Shown piece by piece: positions 36,016 through 44,931 of a DNA stretch of 55,414 nucleotides. The notes under the pieces were generated by a model. That model ran no database searches. It was not told the origin of the DNA and saw nothing but the letters and a program-made list of their open reading frames with translations. The translations under genes were made by a program, and so were the position numbers. The number at the start of each line of letters is the position of its first letter. The stretch's first letter is position 1. Origin of the DNA: Pantoea rwandensis (GTDB lineage: Bacteria; Pseudomonadota; Gammaproteobacteria; Enterobacterales; Enterobacteriaceae); NCBI RefSeq assembly GCF_002095475.1, contig NZ_MLFR01000034.1, forward strand, positions 1 through 55,414. Reading direction: 5' to 3'.

Positions 36016-36840
36016 ATGCAACAGTTACAGAGCGTTATCGAATCTGCCTTTGAACGCCGCGCCGAGATCACTCCAGCCAGCGTAGACAGCGCAACTCGTG
36101 AAGCCATTGAACAGGTTATCGGCCTGCTGGACAGCGGTGAACTGCGCGTTTCTGAAAAGATCAACGGAGAGTGGGTAACGCATCAGTGGCTGAAGAAAGC
36201 TGTGCTGTTGTCGTTCCGCATCAATGACAACCAGGTTATCGATGGCGCAGAAACCCGTTTCTACGACAAAGTCCCGATGAAGTTCGCTAACTGGGATGAA
36301 GCGCGTTTCAAAAACGCCGGTTTCCGTGTGGTGCCACCTGCAGCCGTCCGCCAAGGCGCATTCATCGCGCGTAACACCGTACTGATGCCTTCTTACGTCA
36401 ACATTGGCGCTTACGTTGACGAAGGCACCATGGTTGATACCTGGGCTACTGTAGGTTCTTGTGCGCAGATCGGTAAAAACGTACACCTGTCTGGCGGCGT
36501 GGGCATTGGCGGTGTATTGGAGCCGCTGCAGGCCAACCCAACCATCATTGAAGATAACTGCTTCATCGGCGCTCGTTCTGAAATCGTTGAAGGCGTGATT
36601 GTTGAAGAAGGTTCAGTGATCTCAATGGGCGTTTACATTGGTCAGAGCACCAAAATCTACGATCGTGAAACCGGCGAAGTGCATTACGGCCGCGTACCAG
36701 CAGGTTCTGTTGTAGTTTCAGGCAATCTGCCATCAAAAGATGGTAGCTACAGCCTGTACTGCGCCGTCATCGTGAAGAAAGTAGATGCGAAAACGTTGGC
36801 GAAAACCGGCATCAACGAACTGCTGCGCACCATCGACTAA
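36016..36840 (+). CDS. dapD: Tetrahydrodipicolinate N-succinyltransferase
   Basis: Succinylates tetrahydrodipicolinate in the lysine and diaminopimelate pathway, so it also feeds peptidoglycan. It has 274 residues, as in E. coli. An N-terminal helical domain precedes a left-handed beta-helix of hexapeptides (VNIGAYVDEG, CAQIGKNVHL, FIGARSEIVEG). AGGAAA precedes the ATG. Confidence 0.98.
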   Translation: MQQLQSVIESAFERRAEITPASVDSATREAIEQVIGLLDSGELRVSEKINGEWVTHQWLKKAVLLSFRINDNQVIDGAETRFYDKVPMKFANWDEARFKNAGFRVVPPAAVRQGAFIARNTVLMPSYVNIGAYVDEGTMVDTWATVGSCAQIGKNVHLSGGVGIGGVLEPLQANPTIIEDNCFIGARSEIVEGVIVEEGSVISMGVYIGQSTKIYDRETGEVHYGRVPAGSVVVSGNLPSKDGSYSLYCAVIVKKVDAKTLAKTGINELLRTID

Positions 36841-36868
36841 GCTTTCGTATTGCCCTTAATTCCTGCCA

Positions 36869-36898
36869 ACGGGCCCGTATTCGGGCCCGTAATTTTTT
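36869..36898 (+). terminator. Terminator after dapD
   Basis: ACGGGCCCG/CGGGCCCGT pairs over TATT and is followed by a T run. The rest of the gap to yaeH (36899-37134) shows no gene. It presumably holds the yaeH promoter, which could not be assigned. Confidence 0.9.
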
Positions 36899-37134
36899 CT
36901 TTACACTCGGATGACAATTACCTGTTTCGCGCCGCGAATTAACAGGTGCGTTTATTTTTCAAACAGTTCATAATCCGCGCCAGTTAACTCCGGTCGCGCA
37001 CTGTTCATCCCGGTTTTTGTGTCTACAGTTGATTAAGTATGCCGTAAGCGTTCCGGTTGCTGCATTTCTGCCGCACCCCGAATGATGATGATAGTCCTGC
37101 GCGCTCACCCACTCTTAGATGGAATATAAACGCT

Positions 37135-37527
37135 ATGTACGACAACCTGAAAAGCTTAGGTATCAGCAACCCCGATGACATCGACCGTTACAGCCTGCGT
37201 CAGGAAGCCAGCAACGACATCCTGAAAATCTACTTCCGCAAAGACAAAGGTGAATTCTTCGCGAAAAGCGTGAAATTCAAATACCCTCGTCAGCGCAAAA
37301 CCGTGGTGGCCGATCACACCAGCCAGGGTTACAAAGAAGTTCAGGAAATCAGTCCGAATCTGCGTTACGTCATCGACGAACTGGACCAGATTTGCCAGCG
37401 TGACCAGGTTGAAGTGGATCTGAAACGCAAAATCCTTGACGATCTGCGTCATCTGGAAAACGTGGTATCCAATAAAATCGCGGAAATCGAATCCGATCTG
37501 GATCAACTGACCCGTAACGGTCGTTAA
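37135..37527 (+). CDS. yaeH: Conserved DUF3461 protein YaeH
   Basis: A 130-residue cytoplasmic protein of unknown function, found next to dapD as in E. coli (128 residues). It is highly charged. The core is YFRKDKGEFFAKSVKFKYPR, and the C-terminal 45 residues look like a long helix or coiled coil (KRKILDDLRHLENVVSNK). The ATG at 37135 starts the conserved MYDNLKSLGI. The frame is open back to 37057 without family support. Confidence 0.93.
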   Translation: MYDNLKSLGISNPDDIDRYSLRQEASNDILKIYFRKDKGEFFAKSVKFKYPRQRKTVVADHTSQGYKEVQEISPNLRYVIDELDQICQRDQVEVDLKRKILDDLRHLENVVSNKIAEIESDLDQLTRNGR

Positions 37528-37548
37528 TTTCCTCGCGTGAGACCACAG

Positions 37549-37572
37549 GGCCAGCCGATGCTGGCCTTTTTT
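37549..37572 (+). terminator. Terminator after yaeH
   Basis: GGCCAGC/GCTGGCC pairs over CGAT, with a run of T after it. Confidence 0.9.
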
Positions 37573-37643
37573 ATGGGATAAATTCAGTCTTTTCTGTACC
37601 CTCCTGCCTTTCTGAATAACGCTCTCCTGGCTACTATTGGCTC

Positions 37644-38378
37644 ATGTCTGACTCCAGGTACGACACAACCATGCAATTTGCTGCCATTACTTCAGGCCAG
37701 CGCGGCCTCGATATCCATATCGCCAGTGACCTTGCGCGTAAAATCTTATCTGGCACATTAGAAGTGGGCGATGTTCTGCCCAGTGAAGTGGAACTCTGTG
37801 GTCGATTTGGCGTGAGCCGCACGGCATTGCGTGAAGCCCTTAAACTGCTCTCTTCCAAAGGCTTACTGGAATCGCGCCCCAAACTGGGTACGCGTGTTCG
37901 CGAGCGCTTTCACTGGAATTTGCTGGATGTCCAACTGCTGGAGTGGATGGAGGGCATTGAATCCACTGATGAGCTGTACCAGCAGTTTCTGGCGTTTCGC
38001 CAGACTATCGAGCCTCAGGCAGCCCGGCTGGCGGCGCTTCATGCCAGCACAGAACAGCGTAATGAGCTCTCATGCTTGTTTCGTGAGATGAACGCGATTT
38101 GCGCAGCCAAACCTTTCGATCTGACTCGTTGGCTGGAAGCGGATAGCGCCTTTCATCGCGTCATCTTCCATTCCACTGATAACTGCTTCTTTATTCCCTT
38201 CGGCAACTTATTGGCGACCATCTTTCGATGCTTCTTTACCTGGCCAACCAGCGCGAATGAGATTTTCCTCGACGAGCACCGTAAAATCTACGAAGCAATC
38301 ATGATGGGAGATGCCGATGCCGCCCATCAGGCTTCCGCAGGATTAATGCTGAATAGCACGCGGCCCGCAACAGCTTAA
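37644..38378 (+). CDS. FadR-subfamily GntR regulator, DgoR-like
   Basis: A 244-residue transcriptional regulator. The N-terminal winged helix covers about residues 25-90 (LPSEVELCGRFGVSRTALRE). A WNLLD link joins it to an all-helical FCD ligand-binding domain. Metal-type ligands Asp167-x3-His171 and His212 are visible. The last His usual in FCD domains is replaced (LNSTR), as remembered for DgoR, the galactonate regulator. This suggests a sugar-acid ligand, but that is inference. It is convergent with and overlaps the lyase gene by 4 bases at the 3' ends. It is absent from this place in E. coli. ATG at 37671 is a possible alternative start. Confidence 0.88.
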   Translation: MSDSRYDTTMQFAAITSGQRGLDIHIASDLARKILSGTLEVGDVLPSEVELCGRFGVSRTALREALKLLSSKGLLESRPKLGTRVRERFHWNLLDVQLLEWMEGIESTDELYQQFLAFRQTIEPQAARLAALHASTEQRNELSCLFREMNAICAAKPFDLTRWLEADSAFHRVIFHSTDNCFFIPFGNLLATIFRCFFTWPTSANEIFLDEHRKIYEAIMMGDADAAHQASAGLMLNSTRPATA

Positions 38379-39649
38379 CGAGAAGAATACGAACGCGGTA
38401 GCGACAGTAACCATGTATCACGCTGCGCCTGAATGATGGCACCTCGAGCCATGGATGTGTCTTGCTCAGCAGGGGGCATCCAATCCGCACTCTCAATCCA
38501 ACGTTGATAGCGGTCACTGCGCAGGCTGTTATCCGTTAGCGACAGTAATGGAATTAGCCTGATGCTCATCCTTTCACGATTTTTCCACGGCCATGGGGTA
38601 CGCGCATCGCTGTAGGGTGCCATGTAATCCAGTGCATCCAGCAACGAGCCTCCCTGCTGATGATAATGCCAGAGATCGCCCGCATCACTGCGCTGCGCCA
38701 GTTGTGCCATGCTGGTTAACGCCTGTAAGTTGAAATAGCTGTAATGGAAAGAGCGCGTGCGCGCCAACTCCAGCGGCTGAGTGCCATCTGCACGGATCTG
38801 CCCATCAATCTTTTGCCGTGCCAGTGTAGCCATCTGTTTAATCACCTCTGGCTGCTGCAAATACCACGCAATTCCGGCGACCTGAACCACATACCAGCTT
38901 CCATGATTATTAGGGGCATCCCGCTCACCTTGCGCCAGTTTGCTGTGCTGCAACCAATAGAGATAGTCGCTAAACCAGAGATGAAGAGCCTCTTTATCCT
39001 GCGGACGCCAGCCGGGCGAGCTTTGCAGTAGCAGCAACGCATCCACCACCCGCGTTGCGAAATAGCGTCCATCCAGCACACCAGTATGCCGTCCCTGCGC
39101 TTTACCGGGCACGCCTTGGGCGTAATTAAGGTTAGGATTCATGCGCGTAGCAGGATCGATAAACCACGTTCGCGCCATGGACTGCGCTTTTTCCGCATAG
39201 CGTGTCTCACCGGAGAAATACCATGCCAGTGCGAGGGTTTGCAGATCGGCGGTAAAACGAGCCAACCGCACACCATCGCTTTGATCGTTTTTACTGGCTG
39301 GATTGACCTCGCCATCGCGCCGAACCCACGGCAGGCCAGAGGATTTTTCAGAATCAGGCCACCAGTATGCACTTAGGCTAAGGTAGTCATGACGGGATCC
39401 GCTTGGCGGTAACATGCCCTTTTGCGTCACGCTAAGATTGGGCTGGCGCAGCGCATGGTCTGCTGCACGCTTGAGTTGTTGCCAAGCTTGTTCCGATTGC
39501 GGCGCGGCGCGCTTCTCCTGCAATGCTTCGCGCGTCATCTGAAGCTGTTGCGCGGATAAGAAGGCCAGTGCGGGCAATTGTGCCTGGCTGGACGAGGCGA
39601 ACCACATTCCCACTAACAACCACCAGATCGGTGCCTTCACGCGGCGCAT
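38375..39649 (-). CDS. Secreted alginate-lyase-family (PL5-like) protein
   Basis: 424 residues from the ATG at 39649, which has GGGAGG closely upstream. A signal peptide ends near residue 23 (SQA/QLP). The mature protein is helical, consistent with an alpha/alpha toroid. Family marks are HDYLSLSAYWWPD at 87-99, NNHGSW at 247-252 and an R-x3-Y pair (Arg299, Tyr303), which line up with catalytic-type Asn/His, Arg and Tyr of AlgL. True alginate lyase activity is not proven, and the broader family has unknown substrates. It follows cdaR by 25 bases on the same strand and may be cotranscribed. No counterpart is here in E. coli. Confidence 0.85.
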   Translation of the reverse strand: MRRVKAPIWWLLVGMWFASSSQAQLPALAFLSAQQLQMTREALQEKRAAPQSEQAWQQLKRAADHALRQPNLSVTQKGMLPPSGSRHDYLSLSAYWWPDSEKSSGLPWVRRDGEVNPASKNDQSDGVRLARFTADLQTLALAWYFSGETRYAEKAQSMARTWFIDPATRMNPNLNYAQGVPGKAQGRHTGVLDGRYFATRVVDALLLLQSSPGWRPQDKEALHLWFSDYLYWLQHSKLAQGERDAPNNHGSWYVVQVAGIAWYLQQPEVIKQMATLARQKIDGQIRADGTQPLELARTRSFHYSYFNLQALTSMAQLAQRSDAGDLWHYHQQGGSLLDALDYMAPYSDARTPWPWKNRERMSIRLIPLLSLTDNSLRSDRYQRWIESADWMPPAEQDTSMARGAIIQAQRDTWLLSLPRSYSSR

Positions 39650-39674
39650 CTGCTCCTCCCGATAATCGCAACGA

Positions 39675-40832
39675 TTAACTCTGCTCATCCAGCTGCAACG
39701 CCACATACAGTAGCAGACGATCGTCAAAGTTACCCAGATCTAAGCCGGTGAGTTCAGAGATGCGATTGAGGCGATACTCTAGGGTATTACGATGTATAAA
39801 CAGCGCACGCGCCGTGGCGCTGGGCTGCACGTTATGGCTGAACCACGCCACCAGCGTACGACGAAGTAAGCCATTGTTATCGTTGGATTTCAATTTCGCC
39901 AGCGGACGTGCCAGCTCATTAGCCTGCCAGCCACCACGAAGGCTATCCAGTAAGACTGGCAACACCAGGTCCTGGTAGAAAAAGCTACGCTGTTCCGGCA
40001 CCCGCTGTTTTCCCACCATCATGGTCGTGCGGGCGGTACGGTAAGAACGCGCAATGCTGCCCGGACCGGTAAAGAAATTGCCGAGGGCGATACGCATCCG
40101 CACCTGGCCGCTCTCTTTCATTCGGTGTAGCAGTTGATCAACGCGACGGCGGTGATCATCCTGATCATAACGTCCGTGTGCATTGAGAGCCGGTTTCAAC
40201 ACCACCATTTCGGTGAGCGACACAATCGCAATCAGGTTGTCACGTTCGGGCGTGGTGAGCAGCGTTTGTAACTGCTGCAGCTCTGACATGGCACTGTCTA
40301 CACCTAACTGACCGCTGTCGACTTCCACCACCGCCACCACACGCGGTTGATTGAGATCGATACCTAACCGCTGTGCCCATTCACTTAATGCAGGCGAAAG
40401 CGTATCGCTGCGGATCAGGTTAAGCACCAACTCCTCACGCAGGCGGCTATCCTGCGCCAACATGTGCAGTAGACGCGCCTGTTCCAGCATCATTTCCGCC
40501 GTCATGCACACCAGTTCACCATAGTGACGCAGTGCAGTCGGTTGCCCGGTTAAGCCAATCACTCCAACGATTTCACCATCGATTCTCAGCGGTAGGTTGA
40601 TGCCCGGGCGCACACCATGCAGATGCTTCGCGACAGCTTCATCAATGTCTACCACCCTTCCCTGTGAGAGCACCAGCAGCGCACCTTCGTGCAATTCGCC
40701 AATACGCTCTCGGTCGCCACTGCCAATAATACGGCCGCGCGCATCCATCACGTTGACATTACTATCAATAATTTGCATGGTGCGGGCAACGATATCCTGA
40801 GCCAGTCGCGCATCGAGATGATAGGTGGCCAT
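39675..40832 (-). CDS. cdaR: Carbohydrate diacid regulator
   Basis: Activator of glucarate, galactarate and glycerate genes in E. coli. It has 385 residues from the ATG at 40832, the E. coli length, with GGAG suitably upstream. The N-terminal diacid-recognition domain covers about residues 1-135 (VMDARGRIIGSGD). The PucR-type helix-turn-helix is at the end (ARALFIHRNTLEYRLNRI). A TTG one codon earlier is not needed. It lies downstream of degP, whose terminator separates them. Confidence 0.96.
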   Translation of the reverse strand: MATYHLDARLAQDIVARTMQIIDSNVNVMDARGRIIGSGDRERIGELHEGALLVLSQGRVVDIDEAVAKHLHGVRPGINLPLRIDGEIVGVIGLTGQPTALRHYGELVCMTAEMMLEQARLLHMLAQDSRLREELVLNLIRSDTLSPALSEWAQRLGIDLNQPRVVAVVEVDSGQLGVDSAMSELQQLQTLLTTPERDNLIAIVSLTEMVVLKPALNAHGRYDQDDHRRRVDQLLHRMKESGQVRMRIALGNFFTGPGSIARSYRTARTTMMVGKQRVPEQRSFFYQDLVLPVLLDSLRGGWQANELARPLAKLKSNDNNGLLRRTLVAWFSHNVQPSATARALFIHRNTLEYRLNRISELTGLDLGNFDDRLLLYVALQLDEQS

Positions 40833-41017
40833 CAATCACTCCAGAGATAGGGAACAACTGACAGAATACGCATCACAGATACGCCTGGCATTGTGCAACT
40901 GCACATAGCCGGATAGAGATTACGGGAATTGAGGCAGACGTCACATTGCAGCACGGACATTTGCACAAATTGAAACAAAGCAAGTTGGTGCTGATGCTAG
41001 CGATTGGACATGTAGAC

Positions 41018-41045
41018 AAAAAAAGGCGAGCCAATACGCTCGCCT
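41018..41045 (-). terminator. Terminator after degP
   Basis: AGGCGAGC/GCTCGCCT pairs over 6 bases and is followed by seven T on the minus strand. The interval from here to the cdaR start holds no other gene. Confidence 0.9.
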
Positions 41046-41064
41046 CTGTTCACTTGCCTGAACC

Positions 41065-42506
41065 TTACTGCATTAACAGATAAAGGCTGCTGTCGCCGCG
41101 CTGCACGTTGAGTGCCAACACTGACGGTTTGGTATCAAGGATTTTGCGCAGCTCGCCTAAGTTAGCAATCGCCTGCTGGTTAACGCCCATAATCACGTCA
41201 CCTTTCTTCAGACCAATACGCGCTGCCGCACTACCCGCCTTCACATTATCGACTCGGACACCTTTCTGGCCATTGCTGTCAACGTTGCTGAGGTCGGCAC
41301 CTTCGATGCCCGTGTAAATCGTCGCGGACTGGACCTTTTCCTGTGAGCTTTGCTGAAGTTCAACGCTCACACTCACCGGTTTGCCATCACGCAGTAAGCC
41401 AAGCTGCAGCTTGGTACCCACCGGCAATGAGCCGACTTCCGCACGCAGCGCAGCAAAGCTGGTCAGCGCTTTACCATTCATCGACACCACGACATCACCG
41501 GCCTTCACGCCCGCTTTCGCTGCGGCTGAATTAGGCAATACCTGACTGACGAAAGCACCACGCTGTGCATCAACTTTCATCGCTTTTGCCAGCTCAGGAT
41601 TCAACTCGGTACCCATGATACCCAGCTCACCGCGTTTCACCTGGCCGTACTCGATCATCTGCGCGGTCAGGTTTTTCACCATCGCGCTTGGAATCGCAAA
41701 GCCAATACCAATGTTGCCGCCGTCCGGTGCCAGAATCGCGGTGTTAATCCCGATCAGCTCACCATTGAGGTTCACCAATGCACCACCAGAGTTACCCCGG
41801 TTGATCGCCGCATCGGTCTGGATGAAGTTTTCATAATTCTCGACATTCAAGCCACTACGACCCAGCGCCGAGACAATGCCCGACGTCACCGTTTCGCCCA
41901 GTCCGTACGGGTTACCGATCGCCACGGTATAATCACCAACGCGTAAATCGTCAGAATCGGCGATTTTGATAGCAGTCAGATTCTTCGCATCTTTCAGCTG
42001 AATCAATGCAATATCAGACTGTGGATCTTTGCCAATCACTTTGGCGTCGTAACGACGTCCATCGCTCAGTTGCACCTGAATTTTAGTGGCGTTTTCCACA
42101 ACGTGGTTATTGGTCACCACGTAGCCTTTATCAGCATTGATCACGACGCCTGAACCCAGCGCACGGAATTTTTGCTGCTGGGTGTTGGCTCCGCCATCAC
42201 CGCCCTGACCACCCTCACCACCGCTTTGGCACATTGGTGAGCTTTGGAATGGCGATCCATCCTGGCAGAATGGCGAGTTATCACCAAAGAATTGCTGGAA
42301 TTGCTGCGACATACGCGGGGTTTTTACTGTGGTGCTGCCTTCAACGCTGATACTCACCACGGAAGGCATCACTTTCTCCAGCATCGGCGCCAGGCTTGGC
42401 AACTGTTGGCTCGAGGAGGAAGCAGTTTCCGCCGCGAAACTAACAGGGCTTAATGCCATGCCCAGACTAAGCGCCAGCGCACTTAACATTAATGTGCTTT
42501 TTTCAT
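41065..42506 (-). CDS. degP: Periplasmic serine protease/chaperone DegP; signal-peptide start disrupted by a one-base deletion
   Basis: Degrades or holds misfolded envelope proteins. The protease triad lies in NNHVV, DIALI and GNSGG, followed by two PDZ domains. The expected start is the ATG at 42506 reading MKK, but six A follow it where seven are needed to continue in frame into SALALSLG. As written, the only in-frame ATG is at 42489 (474 residues), which lacks the positively charged start of the signal peptide. The rest is intact and matches E. coli. With an intact sigma-E promoter upstream, an error in the A run is likely. Confidence 0.9.
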
Positions 42507-42559
42507 TTGTCCGTGTCTCTCTAGAATTTACGGCCAGACCATTGCTGTGGTCGTGATGA

Positions 42560-42587
42560 TGAGATTAAGTTTTTAGCGCGAAGTTCC
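42560..42587 (-). promoter_or_regulatory. Sigma-E promoter of degP
   Basis: On the minus strand GGAACTT (42581-42587) and TCTCA (42560-42564) are spaced by 16 bases. This matches the sigma-E consensus and the known position of the E. coli degP promoter, about 55 bases before the ATG. Confidence 0.88.
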
Positions 42588-42601
42588 TAATAAAGTTTTA
42601 G

Positions 42602-42632
42602 GTAAAGGTAAAAATTTATTCTTCACCTTTAC
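42602..42632. repeat. Inverted repeat between degP and dgt
   Basis: GTAAAGGT (42602-42609) and ACCTTTAC (42625-42632) are exact inverted repeats. They contain GTAAA half-sites of the kind bound by CpxR, but in opposed orientation and not as the usual tandem. It may instead be a weak hairpin after dgt. Confidence 0.45.
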
Positions 42633-42642
42633 AAAACTGCGC

Positions 42643-44133
42643 TTATTCCACCGCCATTAAACGGCGATACTCATCCCACGCATAATTGTCTGTCATGCCG
42701 CTGATATAGTCCTGGATCAATCGCGAGCGATAATAACGCTCCCACAACAAACGTTGATATTTGTGCTCGACGATCAAAGCACGCATCTGCTGCTGATAGG
42801 CTTTGCGATGTTTACCGGACAGCTTGTGGAATAGTCGGGTTTCAATCGGATGTTTCGCCAGAAAATCGTCGTTCGTCAGCGAGGTGAATTGTTCATAATC
42901 CAACAGCATCAGGGACTGATATATTTCCAGCAGCCCTTTAATCACGCGATATCCCTGCAATTCCAACTGTTCAACTTCCGGGTGATTAAACACCTGCTGA
43001 CGCGCCACGGTTTTAAAGAGATTTAATAACCGCCCTTCATCGCCGTCATCTTCGAGCAAGGCGTGATTAAAATCGCCCTCAAAAATAGCAGGAAGATTAT
43101 CAACAAAACGACGGACTGCATGACTTACCAGCACATTCTGGACGTTAACCCGTAATGACATGAAAAATTGGTCGCTAATACTGCGGCGTTTTTTCTGATT
43201 AGCCTCTTTCCATGCCTCACCAATAGTGCGACTAAAGGCATCACCATTGTTTACCGTACCCCAGACTTTTAACAGATATTTATAGAGGGTTTCGACATCA
43301 AAGATATCTTTCTCGACGGCATCATCCAAGTCGGCAATACAGTATGAGATATCATCAGCGGCTTCCATTATCCAGGTCAACGGATAACGATGATGTTCTT
43401 TAATATTGGTTGCCGCACGTAAGTCAGCGACATATTCACGCTCAGACAAATAAAAGCCCGGCTTTTTCATTAACACGCTAAATTCAGCCGGTTTATCACC
43501 CTGCCACCAGGCCGGTGCAGTATATTTCAAAATACAGGCGACTTGCGCATAACTCAGGTTGAGCTGCAGCAGCGTATGCACTAAACGGATCGCCTGCGCA
43601 TTGCCTTCGAAGTGGCACAAATCCTGACGAATCATTGCATTTAACTGGTCAAAATCTGCACGCTGAGCATCGTCAGCCACCCCTGCCACTAACGGATCTA
43701 CCAGCTCTGCTGGCAGATTATCGTCGAACCAGTCATTAATGGCCGCCTCACCAAAGTGGCCAAACGGTGGATTGCCGACATCGTGCAGCAGGCAAGCCAT
43801 TTCAATCAAACTTTCGAACGCGCCCTCAAACTCATCCAGCCCATACTGGGCCAGCCCGCCTTGTGTTTTGAGCGTTTGCAGAATCTCTTTCGTGATATAT
43901 CGCCCGGTCTGCTGTACTTCCAACGAGTGCGTCAGGCGTGAACGTACGGCGGCATTGCGCTCCAGTGGGAATACCTGGGTTTTCTGTTGCAGACGACGAA
44001 TGGCGGCAGAATTAATAATACGCCCACGATCGCTCTCGAAGTGGCGCGTAATAAAGTATTCACCTTCGGGATCTTTGCGGCTGGTATAAGGGCGGGTAAA
44101 ACTGATCTTCTTCCTGAAATTAATCGCTGCCAT
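42643..44133 (-). CDS. dgt: Deoxyguanosinetriphosphate triphosphohydrolase
   Basis: Hydrolyses dGTP to deoxyguanosine and triphosphate. It has 496 residues (E. coli 505). The HD motif is LLHDVGNPPFGHFGEAAINDWF. Conserved blocks are RRLQQKTQVFPLERNAAVRSR and WIMEAADDISY. The C-terminal YISGMTDNYAWDEY is typical. The second of two adjacent ATG codons has better spacing to the GGGGG site and aligns with the E. coli start. It is divergent from mtn. Confidence 0.96.
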   Translation of the reverse strand: MAAINFRKKISFTRPYTSRKDPEGEYFITRHFESDRGRIINSAAIRRLQQKTQVFPLERNAAVRSRLTHSLEVQQTGRYITKEILQTLKTQGGLAQYGLDEFEGAFESLIEMACLLHDVGNPPFGHFGEAAINDWFDDNLPAELVDPLVAGVADDAQRADFDQLNAMIRQDLCHFEGNAQAIRLVHTLLQLNLSYAQVACILKYTAPAWWQGDKPAEFSVLMKKPGFYLSEREYVADLRAATNIKEHHRYPLTWIMEAADDISYCIADLDDAVEKDIFDVETLYKYLLKVWGTVNNGDAFSRTIGEAWKEANQKKRRSISDQFFMSLRVNVQNVLVSHAVRRFVDNLPAIFEGDFNHALLEDDGDEGRLLNLFKTVARQQVFNHPEVEQLELQGYRVIKGLLEIYQSLMLLDYEQFTSLTNDDFLAKHPIETRLFHKLSGKHRKAYQQQMRALIVEHKYQRLLWERYYRSRLIQDYISGMTDNYAWDEYRRLMAVE

Positions 44134-44232
44134 CATTCCCCCTTATTTTTTTGGTGAATTCATCCTCTGTTAGCCATGGTAGACTATGCCTCACTTTTGA
44201 GGTTTACATCCATAACTACAGCGAGATTCTTT

Positions 44233-44931
44233 ATGAAAGCAGGCATTATTGGCGCGATGGAGCAGGAAGTCACTCTGCTGCGTGACAAAATTGAAAACCG
44301 TCAGACACTGACGCTGGCCGGCTGCGAAATTTACACCGGTACCTTAAACGGTGTTGAGGTTGCTCTGCTGAAATCAGGTATCGGCAAAACCGCTGCAGCA
44401 TTGGGTACCACCCTGCTGCTCGAGCTGTGCAAGCCAGACGTGATTATTAACACCGGTTCAGCAGGCGGTTTAGCCCCTACTCTGAAAGTGGGTGACATTG
44501 TGGTGTCTGATGAAGTGCGCTATCACGATGCCGACGTCACCGCGTTCGGATACGAGCCGGGTCAAATGGCGGGTTGCCCAGCGGCCTTTGCAGCGGATGA
44601 AAAACTGATTGCCGCTGCCGAGCAAGTGATTAAACAGCTGGATCTCAACGCTGTGCGCGGATTGGTCGTGAGTGGCGATGCCTTCATCAACGGCGCCGAG
44701 CCGCTGGCACGCATCCGTAGCACCTTCCCGCAGGCCATTGCAGTAGAGATGGAAGCGACCGCGATCGGTCATGTATGCCATCAGTTCAAGGTGCCGTTTG
44801 TTGTGGTGCGCGCCATTTCTGATGTGGCTGACAAAGAGTCGCATTTAAGTTTTGACGAGTTCCTGTCTGTCGCTGCTAAGCAATCGTCTCTGATGGTTGA
44901 AAACCTGCTGGCACAGCTGGCGCGTGGCTAA
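44233..44931 (+). CDS. mtn: 5'-methylthioadenosine/S-adenosylhomocysteine nucleosidase
   Basis: Pfs/MtnN. Cleaves adenine from MTA, SAH and 5'-deoxyadenosine. It recycles methionine and makes the AI-2 precursor. It has 232 residues from the ATG at 44233, as in E. coli. Catalytic features are GAMEQEV at the start, EMEATAIGHV, and the Asp of AISDVAD. The stop overlaps the btuF GTG start by 8 bases. Confidence 0.97.
   Translation: MKAGIIGAMEQEVTLLRDKIENRQTLTLAGCEIYTGTLNGVEVALLKSGIGKTAAALGTTLLLELCKPDVIINTGSAGGLAPTLKVGDIVVSDEVRYHDADVTAFGYEPGQMAGCPAAFAADEKLIAAAEQVIKQLDLNAVRGLVVSGDAFINGAEPLARIRSTFPQAIAVEMEATAIGHVCHQFKVPFVVVRAISDVADKESHLSFDEFLSVAAKQSSLMVENLLAQLARG

Noticed and set aside
42602..42632. 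CpxR operator upstream of degP
   Set aside because: GTAAA half-sites are present but in inverted arrangement, and the usual tandem with a 5-base gap was not found. It is kept only as an inverted repeat.
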